Source: Novosphingobium sp. 18050
GTDB taxonomy: Bacteria > Pseudomonadota > Alphaproteobacteria > Sphingomonadales > Sphingomonadaceae
Length of the DNA: 63,267 bases
NCBI RefSeq assembly: GCF_902706195.1
Contig: NZ_CACSJO010000027.1
Coordinates: 1-63,267, forward strand
Direction: 5' to 3'
Shown: positions 25,815-33,565 of the stretch, in pieces
Position numbering within the stretch: the first letter of the stretch is position 1
Layout of the letters: each line of letters begins with the position of its first letter
Made by a program: the position numbers and the translations under genes
Notes under the pieces: model-generated
Told to the model about the DNA's origin: nothing
The model's input: only the letters and a program-made list of their open reading frames with translations
The model's database searches: none

Positions 25815-28800
25815 TCCCGATGAAGCCGTATTGGCCGAAGTGCATGGTTCCTCGGCCTCCCTGCTGGATAAGATTAAAGCGAAGGGCGAGGAGATCGCCG
25901 CAATCGGAGCCGATCTGCGGACCGCACGCGCGGCGCTGGCTGCGGCCAAGGCCACGGGCGACCAGGCCGCCGCCAGGCGCAGCGAGAGCGCCCTGGAGAC
26001 GCTTTCCGGGCGCGCGGAAGCCGCGCGCACCGACCGGCTGGCACTAGACGAGGATCACGCCCGCCTCGTCGAGCGTCTTGCCCTGCTCGATAGCTGCGAT
26101 GCGCCTGCCGACGTTCCCCTGCTGCTGCTGCCGGTGCGCGTCGAAACGCGGTTCAACGCCGACGCCACCCAATTGCGCATCCGCATCTATCCCGATGAAA
26201 TCCATGTCGACCGGCTGGACCGCGGTCTGTCCGCATCGGAAGCCTCCGCCGGACAGGCCTATTGGACCAGACTGTGGGCCGGCGGGATTGGCGATGCTGC
26301 CGAGGCCGCTTCTGCCGAAAGCTGGAAACAGTTGCTGACTGCCGTAGGCGCAGCGCGCGCGCATTGGGTAGCTCGCACCACTACGCCCACGAATGTCGAT
26401 CAACTGGGCACAGGCGCTCCCGTCTTTCCCGAACCGACAGCGCAAGCCGGCGGGGCGGCACTGGCCCGGCTGCTGCCCGATCGCTTCGTGGCGATGGCGG
26501 ACCAGGGCGGCAACCGCAGCCGCGCGGTCGGTTCCGCGATACCACCCGAGGTACGGATCGGCCTGCTATCGCTGGACGACGAGCCCATGGTCGACAAGGA
26601 GGGCCTGAAAATCCTGCCCGGTACGGAATGGCTGGCGGATTACGATGCGGCGGTGGCCAAAGGACTTGCGCTGACCTTGACGCTCGCGCGCCCGGGCAAG
26701 GTCGACCGGCTGGTAGTTACCGGCGTCCAGCGCAGCCGCGATCCGGCCGGCGCGGCTGCAGATTTCTCCGCCCTGCTCGAAGCGCATTGGGAAAGCGACG
26801 GGCTGGCTTTCCTGCCCCAAGGCACCCCGACCAACAATACCGAAATCGCCCGCTCGGCATGGCAGCGCAAGATCGCGCAATCGGCGCCGCCTGCCGTGCC
26901 GATGACGGCAGCGGCGAATTCCAACGCTGCCGTGCTGACCAACATATTGGGGATCGATGCGCCCTGGCTCGCGACTGCCGATCATGCGCAGGAACAGGAG
27001 CAGGCAGACGCAGCGGCGATGAACACCGCCCTGTGGCCCGCCACGCTCGGCCAGTTTCTCGATGCGGTGGATGAGGGCAGCGACGCCATTTCGCCGGTGG
27101 TGATCGAGCAGATCCGCAGCTTTCACCGCGATCACGTGCGCGGGAGGGGTCCGGTGCCGTCGCTGCGGATCGGCAGTCAGCCTTATGGCATCCTGCCGGT
27201 ATCAAGCTTCGCGGCGGCGTGGAAGGACGATGCCGGCGACAAGTTCGGCGCGCAACTCACCGGCTTTCTGCGCAAACTTCGGCCCAACTGGATGGCGGCG
27301 ACAGGCGACCTTGCGCATATCGGCTCCGGCAGCGACCTGCGGGACACGATGGACCGTATTCTGGGCCAGTCCGGCGTCTCTTACGGAGTGCGGGCAAGGC
27401 GCTGTCTGTCGGGCAGCATGGTAGGCGCAGTCGCCGAAGTCACCGGCACGGCCAAGGCGGCGACCGATATCGAATCTCTGCTGACGCGCATGTTGCAGGA
27501 GGCGATCGGCAATTTCAGCTATGCCAATCTCGGCGCCACGCTGGACGACAAATCCCGCGCGATACTGCTGCCCTATGCCGACGACACGCGTGATCCCGCG
27601 TTTCTTACCGCGCTGCTGGCCAATGGCAGCGGCGGTAATATTTCCAGCGTTTTTCAGGCGCTAATTGCCATCGCCGCCGATCTGGTTGCAGCCAGGCCCC
27701 GACCTGGACGGGACTTCGTCGACCACTTCCGCGACAGCGCGGCCGTCGCCCCGGCAGTGAGAGATGCGATCATCACGCAGATCACCCAGCCCGCCAATAC
27801 CGACTTCGCCTCGCTCGAGCGGCTTCGCGCCGCACTGCCCGGTGCCGACGATCCTGCCGCGCGCCCTGCGGCCCGCAGCTTTGCCATGGACGGCACGCAC
27901 GAACCCAGCTTCGCGACCTATTTCGACAACGTCAGCAGCGCAGCCTCGCGCGATTATCTGTCGGTGCTCGTTGCCGACGAGTTCCTGCGCACGGGAATGA
28001 GCAGCGCCGAATTTCGCGCGGCCCTCGACCACCTGGCGAAAGACGTGGGCGATGCCGCCAATCAGGCGCGGCATATCCTGGTGGGAGAGACCCTCGACGG
28101 TGTCTCGCACCGGCTCGACAGCTGGATCACCGGCACCGTCTCGCGCAGGATGGCAACCCAGCGAACTGCCAAGCCCGTTGGCCTGACCATCGGCGCTTTC
28201 GGCTATGTCGAGAACCTGCAGCCCGAACAGCGTCCGCAATCGGGCGGATTTATCCTGGCTCCCTCCCTCGGCCACGCGACGACTGCAGGAATTCTGCGCG
28301 CCGCCCACCTGAGTTACCGCCCCGATCCCGGCGCGCGCAACCCTTACGCGATCGGCCTGTCTTCGGCGCGCGTGCGCGATGCGCTGCATCTGATCGATGG
28401 TATTCGGCAAGGGCAGCCGCTCGGTGCGCTGTTGGGTTACCGGATCGAGCGCGCCTTGCAGGACGCCACGCTGGGCCACCTCGTACTCAGCCTGCGCTCG
28501 CTGGCGCCGCTGACCCAGGGCAAACTGAGCGATCGCGGCGACGCGGTCGATAGTGCCGCGCAGGAAGCGATCGCGGCCAGCAACGTGACCGATGGTCTTC
28601 GGTTGGTCGAGCTGTGGCGCAGCCCGACCGGCGCCGCAGATATCCAGTCCAAGCTCAACACGCCGCCGACGAACAATCCCTATTTCCCTGCCGGCATGGT
28701 CTGGCCCACCCTGACAGCTGCCAACTGGACGACGGTGGACGGCGCGATCCGCCAACTCGACGCCTCGGTCGACGCGGTGGCGGACATGCTGCTGGCGGAA

Positions 28801-30369
28801 AGCGTGCACCAGGTCGCCCAGGGCAATCTGGCGCGGGCATCGGCGGCGATGGACGCGGCAGGGCGCGGAGACGTCGCCCCTCCCGAGCCCGACTTCGTCA
28901 ATTCCGCCCGCGGCGGCCAGCCTGTGTCGCACCGACTGCTTATAATCGGCCGTGATGGTGGTTGGAACCGCAACGCCCCCCGCGCAAAGGTTGCGCCGGG
29001 GCTGGAAGGCTGGGCCGCGGAACGGCTCGGCGATCCCTCGCGGATCGTCGCAGGCTTCAGCGAGGGCGGAGAGGCCGTGCGCCTCGCCCTCGGAACGATC
29101 GCCGCTCTCGATCTCGTCGCACTGAGCAGCGATATCCAGTCGGCAGCACGCCGTGCGACGGGGAACGCCACTTTCGACCCCGCCCTCCCGGCCGATCCGC
29201 GCCTGGCTGCGGGCGACACCGCACTGGCCGATGCGCTCGTCGTAGCCGATGGCCTCCGCCGCCTCCTCTCCGGGGCACGCGTGGCAGGAGGCAGCGATTT
29301 TGGCCTGCCCGGCGCGCCGCCCGCGCATACGCCGGACCTCTCTGCCCTGACCGCGCTGGCCGCCGCGCTCGACGATGCGGCGCTAATGCTGAAGCAGCGG
29401 CGCGATGCGCTGTCGACACTCATCGCAGCGCCGCAAGCCGATCTCACGGCCTTGTCGAACGCGCTGGTCGCCGTGACCGACTTCGGCATCGCGACCCCCA
29501 GCGTTTCGGCAGAGCAGCTCGGGGAAACCGCGCTGCTCGCGGCGGCCGAAGCCGACGGGCGGATCACCGCATATGCAACCCTCGCCGCAGCGCCGATCGA
29601 TCCCGAAGCGCTAGCGCAGCGGGCCACCGCTCTGCTGGGACACGATTTCGTCCTGCCGATCCCGCAAGTACCAACGACCGAGCCCAGCCTTGAAGTCGCG
29701 CTCGATCCCATCGCCCCGGCATCGATACGCCGCTACCTTGGCGATATCGCGACGGTGCGCCCGCAAGTGCGTCTGTTTACAGATCACCTCATGCTCTGCG
29801 ACGCGATCGGCCTTCCGCCTCGTCTCGCCGTCATGCAATTGGGCGGCGAGCCGGGACGCTGGGTAGCGCACGCGCTTCCCGAAGATGCCCACACGCCCGA
29901 CGCCGCCATCATCTCGATCATCGCGGATGCGCCGGAAACACCGCCCGCCACTTTTGCCGGGCTCGTCATCGACGACTGGACCGAAACCTTCCCGCGCCGC
30001 GCACTGAAAGGCGAAGGGGACGAGGCAAAGCCCGTACTCGAAACCACGGCCGGCGTCGCCATCCACGCCAATGCGCCCAACGCCCAGCCTCCCCAGACGA
30101 TGCTGCTGGGTATTTCCCCCGATGGCGCACGCTGGAACGACGAGCGCGTCTTCAACCTCCTTACGGAGACCATGGACATGGCGCGGATGCGGCTCGTCAC
30201 ACTGGAAACCCTTCCGCTCGCCGCCCGGATCCTGCCCGCGATCTACACGCAGTCGTGGTCGCTCCAGGGCCAGAAAACGATCGACTGGTCGAAGTTCGGG
30301 GACGTGTTCCTCAAGGCCTCCATTGCCGGAGCGCCGCTAAGGGCCTTCGCGATGGTCGAGGAGAACTGA
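25807..30369 (+). CDS. Uncharacterised 1520-aa protein, third gene of the cassette
   Basis: The ATG at 25807 follows a perfect AGGAGG ribosome site (25796-25801) that lies inside the end of the second gene. Residues 1-100 are a charged Ala-rich coiled coil. Then come LLLLPVRVETRF and IRIYPDEIHVDRLDRGL (about 105-140), LPDRFVAMADQGGN (about 225), LPQGTPTNNTEIARSAW (about 337-353), LRIGSQPYGILPVSSF (about 455), FILAPSLGHATTAGILRAAHLSYR (about 815-838), LAESVHQVAQGNLARASAAMDA (about 997-1018) and, close to the end, DDWTETFPRR and HANAPNAQPPQTMLLGISPDG. No membrane segment or enzyme motif is seen. Length, coupling and repeated aromatic/Pro-rich blocks suggest a large structural or scaffold protein; that is inference. 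Confidence 0.7.
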   Translation: MPDPDEAVLAEVHGSSASLLDKIKAKGEEIAAIGADLRTARAALAAAKATGDQAAARRSESALETLSGRAEAARTDRLALDEDHARLVERLALLDSCDAPADVPLLLLPVRVETRFNADATQLRIRIYPDEIHVDRLDRGLSASEASAGQAYWTRLWAGGIGDAAEAASAESWKQLLTAVGAARAHWVARTTTPTNVDQLGTGAPVFPEPTAQAGGAALARLLPDRFVAMADQGGNRSRAVGSAIPPEVRIGLLSLDDEPMVDKEGLKILPGTEWLADYDAAVAKGLALTLTLARPGKVDRLVVTGVQRSRDPAGAAADFSALLEAHWESDGLAFLPQGTPTNNTEIARSAWQRKIAQSAPPAVPMTAAANSNAAVLTNILGIDAPWLATADHAQEQEQADAAAMNTALWPATLGQFLDAVDEGSDAISPVVIEQIRSFHRDHVRGRGPVPSLRIGSQPYGILPVSSFAAAWKDDAGDKFGAQLTGFLRKLRPNWMAATGDLAHIGSGSDLRDTMDRILGQSGVSYGVRARRCLSGSMVGAVAEVTGTAKAATDIESLLTRMLQEAIGNFSYANLGATLDDKSRAILLPYADDTRDPAFLTALLANGSGGNISSVFQALIAIAADLVAARPRPGRDFVDHFRDSAAVAPAVRDAIITQITQPANTDFASLERLRAALPGADDPAARPAARSFAMDGTHEPSFATYFDNVSSAASRDYLSVLVADEFLRTGMSSAEFRAALDHLAKDVGDAANQARHILVGETLDGVSHRLDSWITGTVSRRMATQRTAKPVGLTIGAFGYVENLQPEQRPQSGGFILAPSLGHATTAGILRAAHLSYRPDPGARNPYAIGLSSARVRDALHLIDGIRQGQPLGALLGYRIERALQDATLGHLVLSLRSLAPLTQGKLSDRGDAVDSAAQEAIAASNVTDGLRLVELWRSPTGAADIQSKLNTPPTNNPYFPAGMVWPTLTAANWTTVDGAIRQLDASVDAVADMLLAESVHQVAQGNLARASAAMDAAGRGDVAPPEPDFVNSARGGQPVSHRLLIIGRDGGWNRNAPRAKVAPGLEGWAAERLGDPSRIVAGFSEGGEAVRLALGTIAALDLVALSSDIQSAARRATGNATFDPALPADPRLAAGDTALADALVVADGLRRLLSGARVAGGSDFGLPGAPPAHTPDLSALTALAAALDDAALMLKQRRDALSTLIAAPQADLTALSNALVAVTDFGIATPSVSAEQLGETALLAAAEADGRITAYATLAAAPIDPEALAQRATALLGHDFVLPIPQVPTTEPSLEVALDPIAPASIRRYLGDIATVRPQVRLFTDHLMLCDAIGLPPRLAVMQLGGEPGRWVAHALPEDAHTPDAAIISIIADAPETPPATFAGLVIDDWTETFPRRALKGEGDEAKPVLETTAGVAIHANAPNAQPPQTMLLGISPDGARWNDERVFNLLTETMDMARMRLVTLETLPLAARILPAIYTQSWSLQGQKTIDWSKFGDVFLKASIAGAPLRAFAMVEEN

Positions 30370-30370
30370 C

Positions 30371-32053
30371 ATGTGTGCAGACATTGCCCGGGAAGGCGCG
30401 GTCGCTTACGTCGAGCTCGCATCCGAAGCCGCACTCCGCTTTCCAGTGCTGGCCCCGCCGGCATGGACGCGGCTGGAACCTCAGACACTGAGCGGGGAAC
30501 CGGCCCAGGCGCTGGCCGCCCGGGTCCACGACCCGCTATGGCTGCTCGCCCGCCAGTGGCAATTCGGCGAGTTCGACGGAGAAGACGCCGGGACGCCCGT
30601 GGCCGTGGACCTGGCGGCCAGCGCGCGCAACCTGTCCGCCTTCGCACCCGAAGGGCACGAAGCGCGTAGCCTGGGCCAAAGCGACCTGATCGAGCCCGAG
30701 GCAGAGGCAGAGCCTTTTGGCGGGGCGACCCTGCGCGACCGGGCAGAGGCGGGAACGCTGCTCGCCGCGATGCTTGCCGACGCGGGCGCCAACATTCAGC
30801 CCGCGCTGGTCACCGCATGTCCGCTGGCCGTCCCGGCCGACCCTTCCATCTCCGCGATGTGGCAGTTGCTCGCCCGGGGCGGGATCGACGGTTCCACCGC
30901 CGCTGCGCAGATAGAGGACGGTAGCTTCCTCACCTCCTGGGCCGCCGGAGCAAGCGCTACGGTAGAGCAGGCCGCGCGGGACTGGTTGACGTGGTTTCGC
31001 GGCAATATCGAACCTTCAGGGGCATTGGGCGATTGCTGGCAGCAGGCCCGTCTCGAATATGGCTTTTCGGTGCGCGCGGGCATGGGCGACGACCAGCGCG
31101 CGCTGCGCGCCAATGCCCATGACGGCGGCCCGGTGGACTGGTTCAGCTTCGACCATGACGCCGCCGCGCGGATCGCAGTGGCAGACGACCCGGCGGCGGC
31201 CGGGCCAACCCAGATCGCAACCACGGTGCACGCCACCCGGCTGCGCTACGCCGGGATGCCGACGACAAGGCTCTGGCGATTTGAGGACGGACAGGTCAAT
31301 TTCGGTATGGTCGAAGTCCAACCGCACGATCTCACCCGCCTGGCGTTCCTCGATTTCGCGACCGTCCATGCCGATGACTGGCTGATCGCGCCGCTCGATG
31401 TTCCGCGCGGGGCGCTGATCGAAATGGCTACGGTGTCCTACCGCACCACCTTCAACGAAACCATCACCGTGACCGACGGGAATACCGGCGCCGAGGATTT
31501 CGAACTCTTCACCCTGAATGCGCCGGGCGGCACGTTGCGCGGACTGCTCGTGCCGCCGGGTGGCCGCAATGCGCAGGAAGGTGCGGCGATCGAGGAAGTG
31601 GTCTTCGCCCGTGACGAAACCGCGAACATGGTCTGGGCGATCGAGAAGCGGGTCCAGGGCCCCACCGGCGATCCGCGCGAAAGGCGTCTGGAGCCGCAGC
31701 CCAGCAACGCATTTGTCACCGCCGACGGAACCGACCTGACCTATCGCCTGGAAACGGAGGTTCCCGGCTGGTGGATACCGATGGTCCCGGTCGCCAACGG
31801 AAACAGCGGCGGCTTCCATTTGCGCAAGGGCAGTTTCACCGACCAGGACGCCTCGCGCGGCCGCATTCTCGCCCCCATGCCGCTCGACATGTTCGAGGAG
31901 GAAGTTCCGCGCGAAGGCGTCGTCGTCCGCCGCGTCCCGGCGCTGGTACGCGATAATCAGGGCGATGTGCGGCGCTGGATCGCCCGGCGCGTGTCGGTCG
32001 CGCGCGGCGAGGCTAATTCGGCGCTCGCATGGGACAGCGCCCTGCGCCGATAG
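30371..32053 (+). CDS. Uncharacterised 560-aa protein, fourth gene of the cassette
   Basis: The ATG at 30371 lies one base after the previous stop, with GAGGAG just upstream. The N-terminal block LAARVHDPLWLLARQWQFGEFDGEDAGTPV (about residues 47-76) looks like the family hallmark. Other blocks are TWFRGNIEPSG, TRLWRFEDGQVNFGMVEVQPHDL and DWLIAPLDVPRGALIEMATVSY. The C-terminal third has FHLRKGSFTDQDASRGRILAPMPLDMFEEEVPREGVVVRR. It is cytoplasmic by sequence, with no catalytic motif recognised. It is the last gene; a convergent ROK regulator begins 128 nt beyond. It is presumed to act with the other three giant proteins. Confidence 0.7.
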   Translation: MCADIAREGAVAYVELASEAALRFPVLAPPAWTRLEPQTLSGEPAQALAARVHDPLWLLARQWQFGEFDGEDAGTPVAVDLAASARNLSAFAPEGHEARSLGQSDLIEPEAEAEPFGGATLRDRAEAGTLLAAMLADAGANIQPALVTACPLAVPADPSISAMWQLLARGGIDGSTAAAQIEDGSFLTSWAAGASATVEQAARDWLTWFRGNIEPSGALGDCWQQARLEYGFSVRAGMGDDQRALRANAHDGGPVDWFSFDHDAAARIAVADDPAAAGPTQIATTVHATRLRYAGMPTTRLWRFEDGQVNFGMVEVQPHDLTRLAFLDFATVHADDWLIAPLDVPRGALIEMATVSYRTTFNETITVTDGNTGAEDFELFTLNAPGGTLRGLLVPPGGRNAQEGAAIEEVVFARDETANMVWAIEKRVQGPTGDPRERRLEPQPSNAFVTADGTDLTYRLETEVPGWWIPMVPVANGNSGGFHLRKGSFTDQDASRGRILAPMPLDMFEEEVPREGVVVRRVPALVRDNQGDVRRWIARRVSVARGEANSALAWDSALRR

Positions 32054-32181
32054 CTTGAGGCTATGCCCCTCCGCATAAGCGCGCGCCGCCTCCCTTTCCC
32101 GGATCACCTCAAAGTTCGGCGAACACGCCCAGTCCCGCAGCTATTACGTCGTTCGCTGCAAACCTGGCCTTCAGAGCGCCG

Positions 32182-33357
32182 TCACGAGGCTGCGTAAACA
32201 TGCTCAAGCACCATCGCTGCCGCGCCGCGGGCATAAGCGCTCTTGTCCGCGAACTTGAAGTAAAGCTTGGTCCGTCGACGCAGGGCAGGGAACGTGTTCT
32301 GCTCCAATGCGGCAAAGAAGGTTGTGCGCAGCCTGTCCATCTTCGCGACCGGTGGCCCCAGTATGATAACTGCTTCCGGGTCCTGCATGGTGACGTGATT
32401 GGCCACTGCAATGCCCAGATAATGGGTCGCCTGTTCGAGAACCGGCCAGATGTCGATTTCGCCCGACGCGTGCTCGCGCAGCAGTCCGTCGAAGCAGGCA
32501 TTCATGCCGTCGTAAGCGGGTGATGCACGGCCCAACCGCTTGCACGATTGCTCGATGATCGACTGGACCGAACAATAGGCCTGCAGGCAGCCCCGACCGC
32601 CGCAAAAGCAGGGGCGTCCGATGTCCGGCACGATCTTGGTATGTCCAAACTCGGAGGCGATACCGTGGGCGCCGCTGATCAGTTGCCCTCCCCTGTAGAG
32701 CGCTGCGCCGATGGCGAGATCGACGTTGATGAGGGTGAAGTCACTGGTATGGGCGCCCGCCCCGTACCAGTGCTCCGCGCGTGCCAGCAGGTTGATGTTG
32801 TTGTCGACCAGGGTTGGGATGCCCAGCGCGCGTGAGACGATGCCGCCGAAATCGCATGGCCCGGGCTCGTACGTGACGATCTGCTCGACAATACCGGTCC
32901 GGCAATCGACGATGCCGGGCAATCCCACGCCGATCCGGAAGATGTCTTCGCGCCGCAACTCCCAACCGGCGATCGCATTGTCGAGCGCCGCCGCGAATTG
33001 CCCGGCGAGGTCTTCGATCCGCGTCGCCGTCCGCAGTTTCGCTGTCGAGACGCCCAGACTTTCGCCTCGCAGGTTGACGATTTCCGTCAGGACATGGCCG
33101 TCACCCGTTGCGGTGGTGCCGATCACGTACTTGCCGCTCGGATTGATCCGCAGATTGACGCGGGGGCGGCCCGGCGAACTGGAAGCGACTTTCTCCTCGA
33201 TCACGATCCCGCGATTGACGAGATCGGCGGTGATGGCGGTGATCGTCCCCCCCGTCAGCCCCGTCAGGGCGACCAGATCCGTGCGGGCGACAGGCTCGCT
33301 CGCCCGCAACTTCTTGAGCAAGAGCAGACGGTTATATTCCTGATCCGAAAGACGCAT
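32182..33357 (-). CDS. ROK-family transcriptional repressor (NagC/XylR-like)
   Basis: A 391-aa protein starting at ATG 33357 (MRLSDQEYNRLLLLKKL). Residues 1-70 form a winged helix-turn-helix (RTDLVALTGLTGGTITAITADLVNRG). Residues 80-390 form a ROK sugar-kinase-like domain with IGVGLPGIVD, the zinc motif CFCGGRGCLQAYC and GIASEFGHTKIV. ROK repressors sense a sugar or sugar phosphate and control catabolic operons. It is divergent from the TonB-dependent receptor gene, with a perfect palindrome (33411-33427) between them that is its probable operator, so it likely controls the following utilisation locus and itself. Confidence 0.9.
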   Translation of the reverse strand: MRLSDQEYNRLLLLKKLRASEPVARTDLVALTGLTGGTITAITADLVNRGIVIEEKVASSSPGRPRVNLRINPSGKYVIGTTATGDGHVLTEIVNLRGESLGVSTAKLRTATRIEDLAGQFAAALDNAIAGWELRREDIFRIGVGLPGIVDCRTGIVEQIVTYEPGPCDFGGIVSRALGIPTLVDNNINLLARAEHWYGAGAHTSDFTLINVDLAIGAALYRGGQLISGAHGIASEFGHTKIVPDIGRPCFCGGRGCLQAYCSVQSIIEQSCKRLGRASPAYDGMNACFDGLLREHASGEIDIWPVLEQATHYLGIAVANHVTMQDPEAVIILGPPVAKMDRLRTTFFAALEQNTFPALRRRTKLYFKFADKSAYARGAAAMVLEHVYAAS

Positions 33358-33410
33358 GCACTTCCCATCGGCCAATTGGCCCACCTCGGCAATACCGGGG
33401 GGAACTAATT

Positions 33411-33427
33411 ATTTTAGTCCCTAAAAT
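33411..33427. promoter_or_regulatory. Perfect palindromic operator between ROK gene and TonB receptor
   Basis: ATTTTAG-TCC-CTAAAAT is a perfect 7-bp inverted repeat in an AT-rich island within otherwise GC-rich DNA. Its position in the divergent intergenic space (33358-33565) makes it the probable binding site for the adjacent ROK regulator. A second weaker dyad (TGTCG-CCAAAA-CGACA) follows near 33485-33500. Confidence 0.65.
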
Positions 33428-33565
33428 TTTAACGAGACAAGCGCATTCGAATCTGCCACCCCTAAGGCTCCAGCGCTTTCTACTGTCGCCAAAACGACAG
33501 CGGTTGCTGGGAGAAGGACAGGCAACCCGGAAACAATCCGCAGGTGCCATGCAGGGGGAGAGAGC

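Noticed and set aside
27661..29328. 555-codon antisense frame inside the third giant gene
   Set aside because: Arg/Gly/Ala-rich shadow with no homology-like motifs; the sense frame is continuous and coupled to its neighbours.
19411..32053. Phage tail, contractile injection system or polyketide/NRPS interpretation of the giant genes
   Set aside because: No sheath, tube, spike, baseplate or AAA+ motif and no carrier, ketosynthase or adenylation signature is visible in any of the four proteins.
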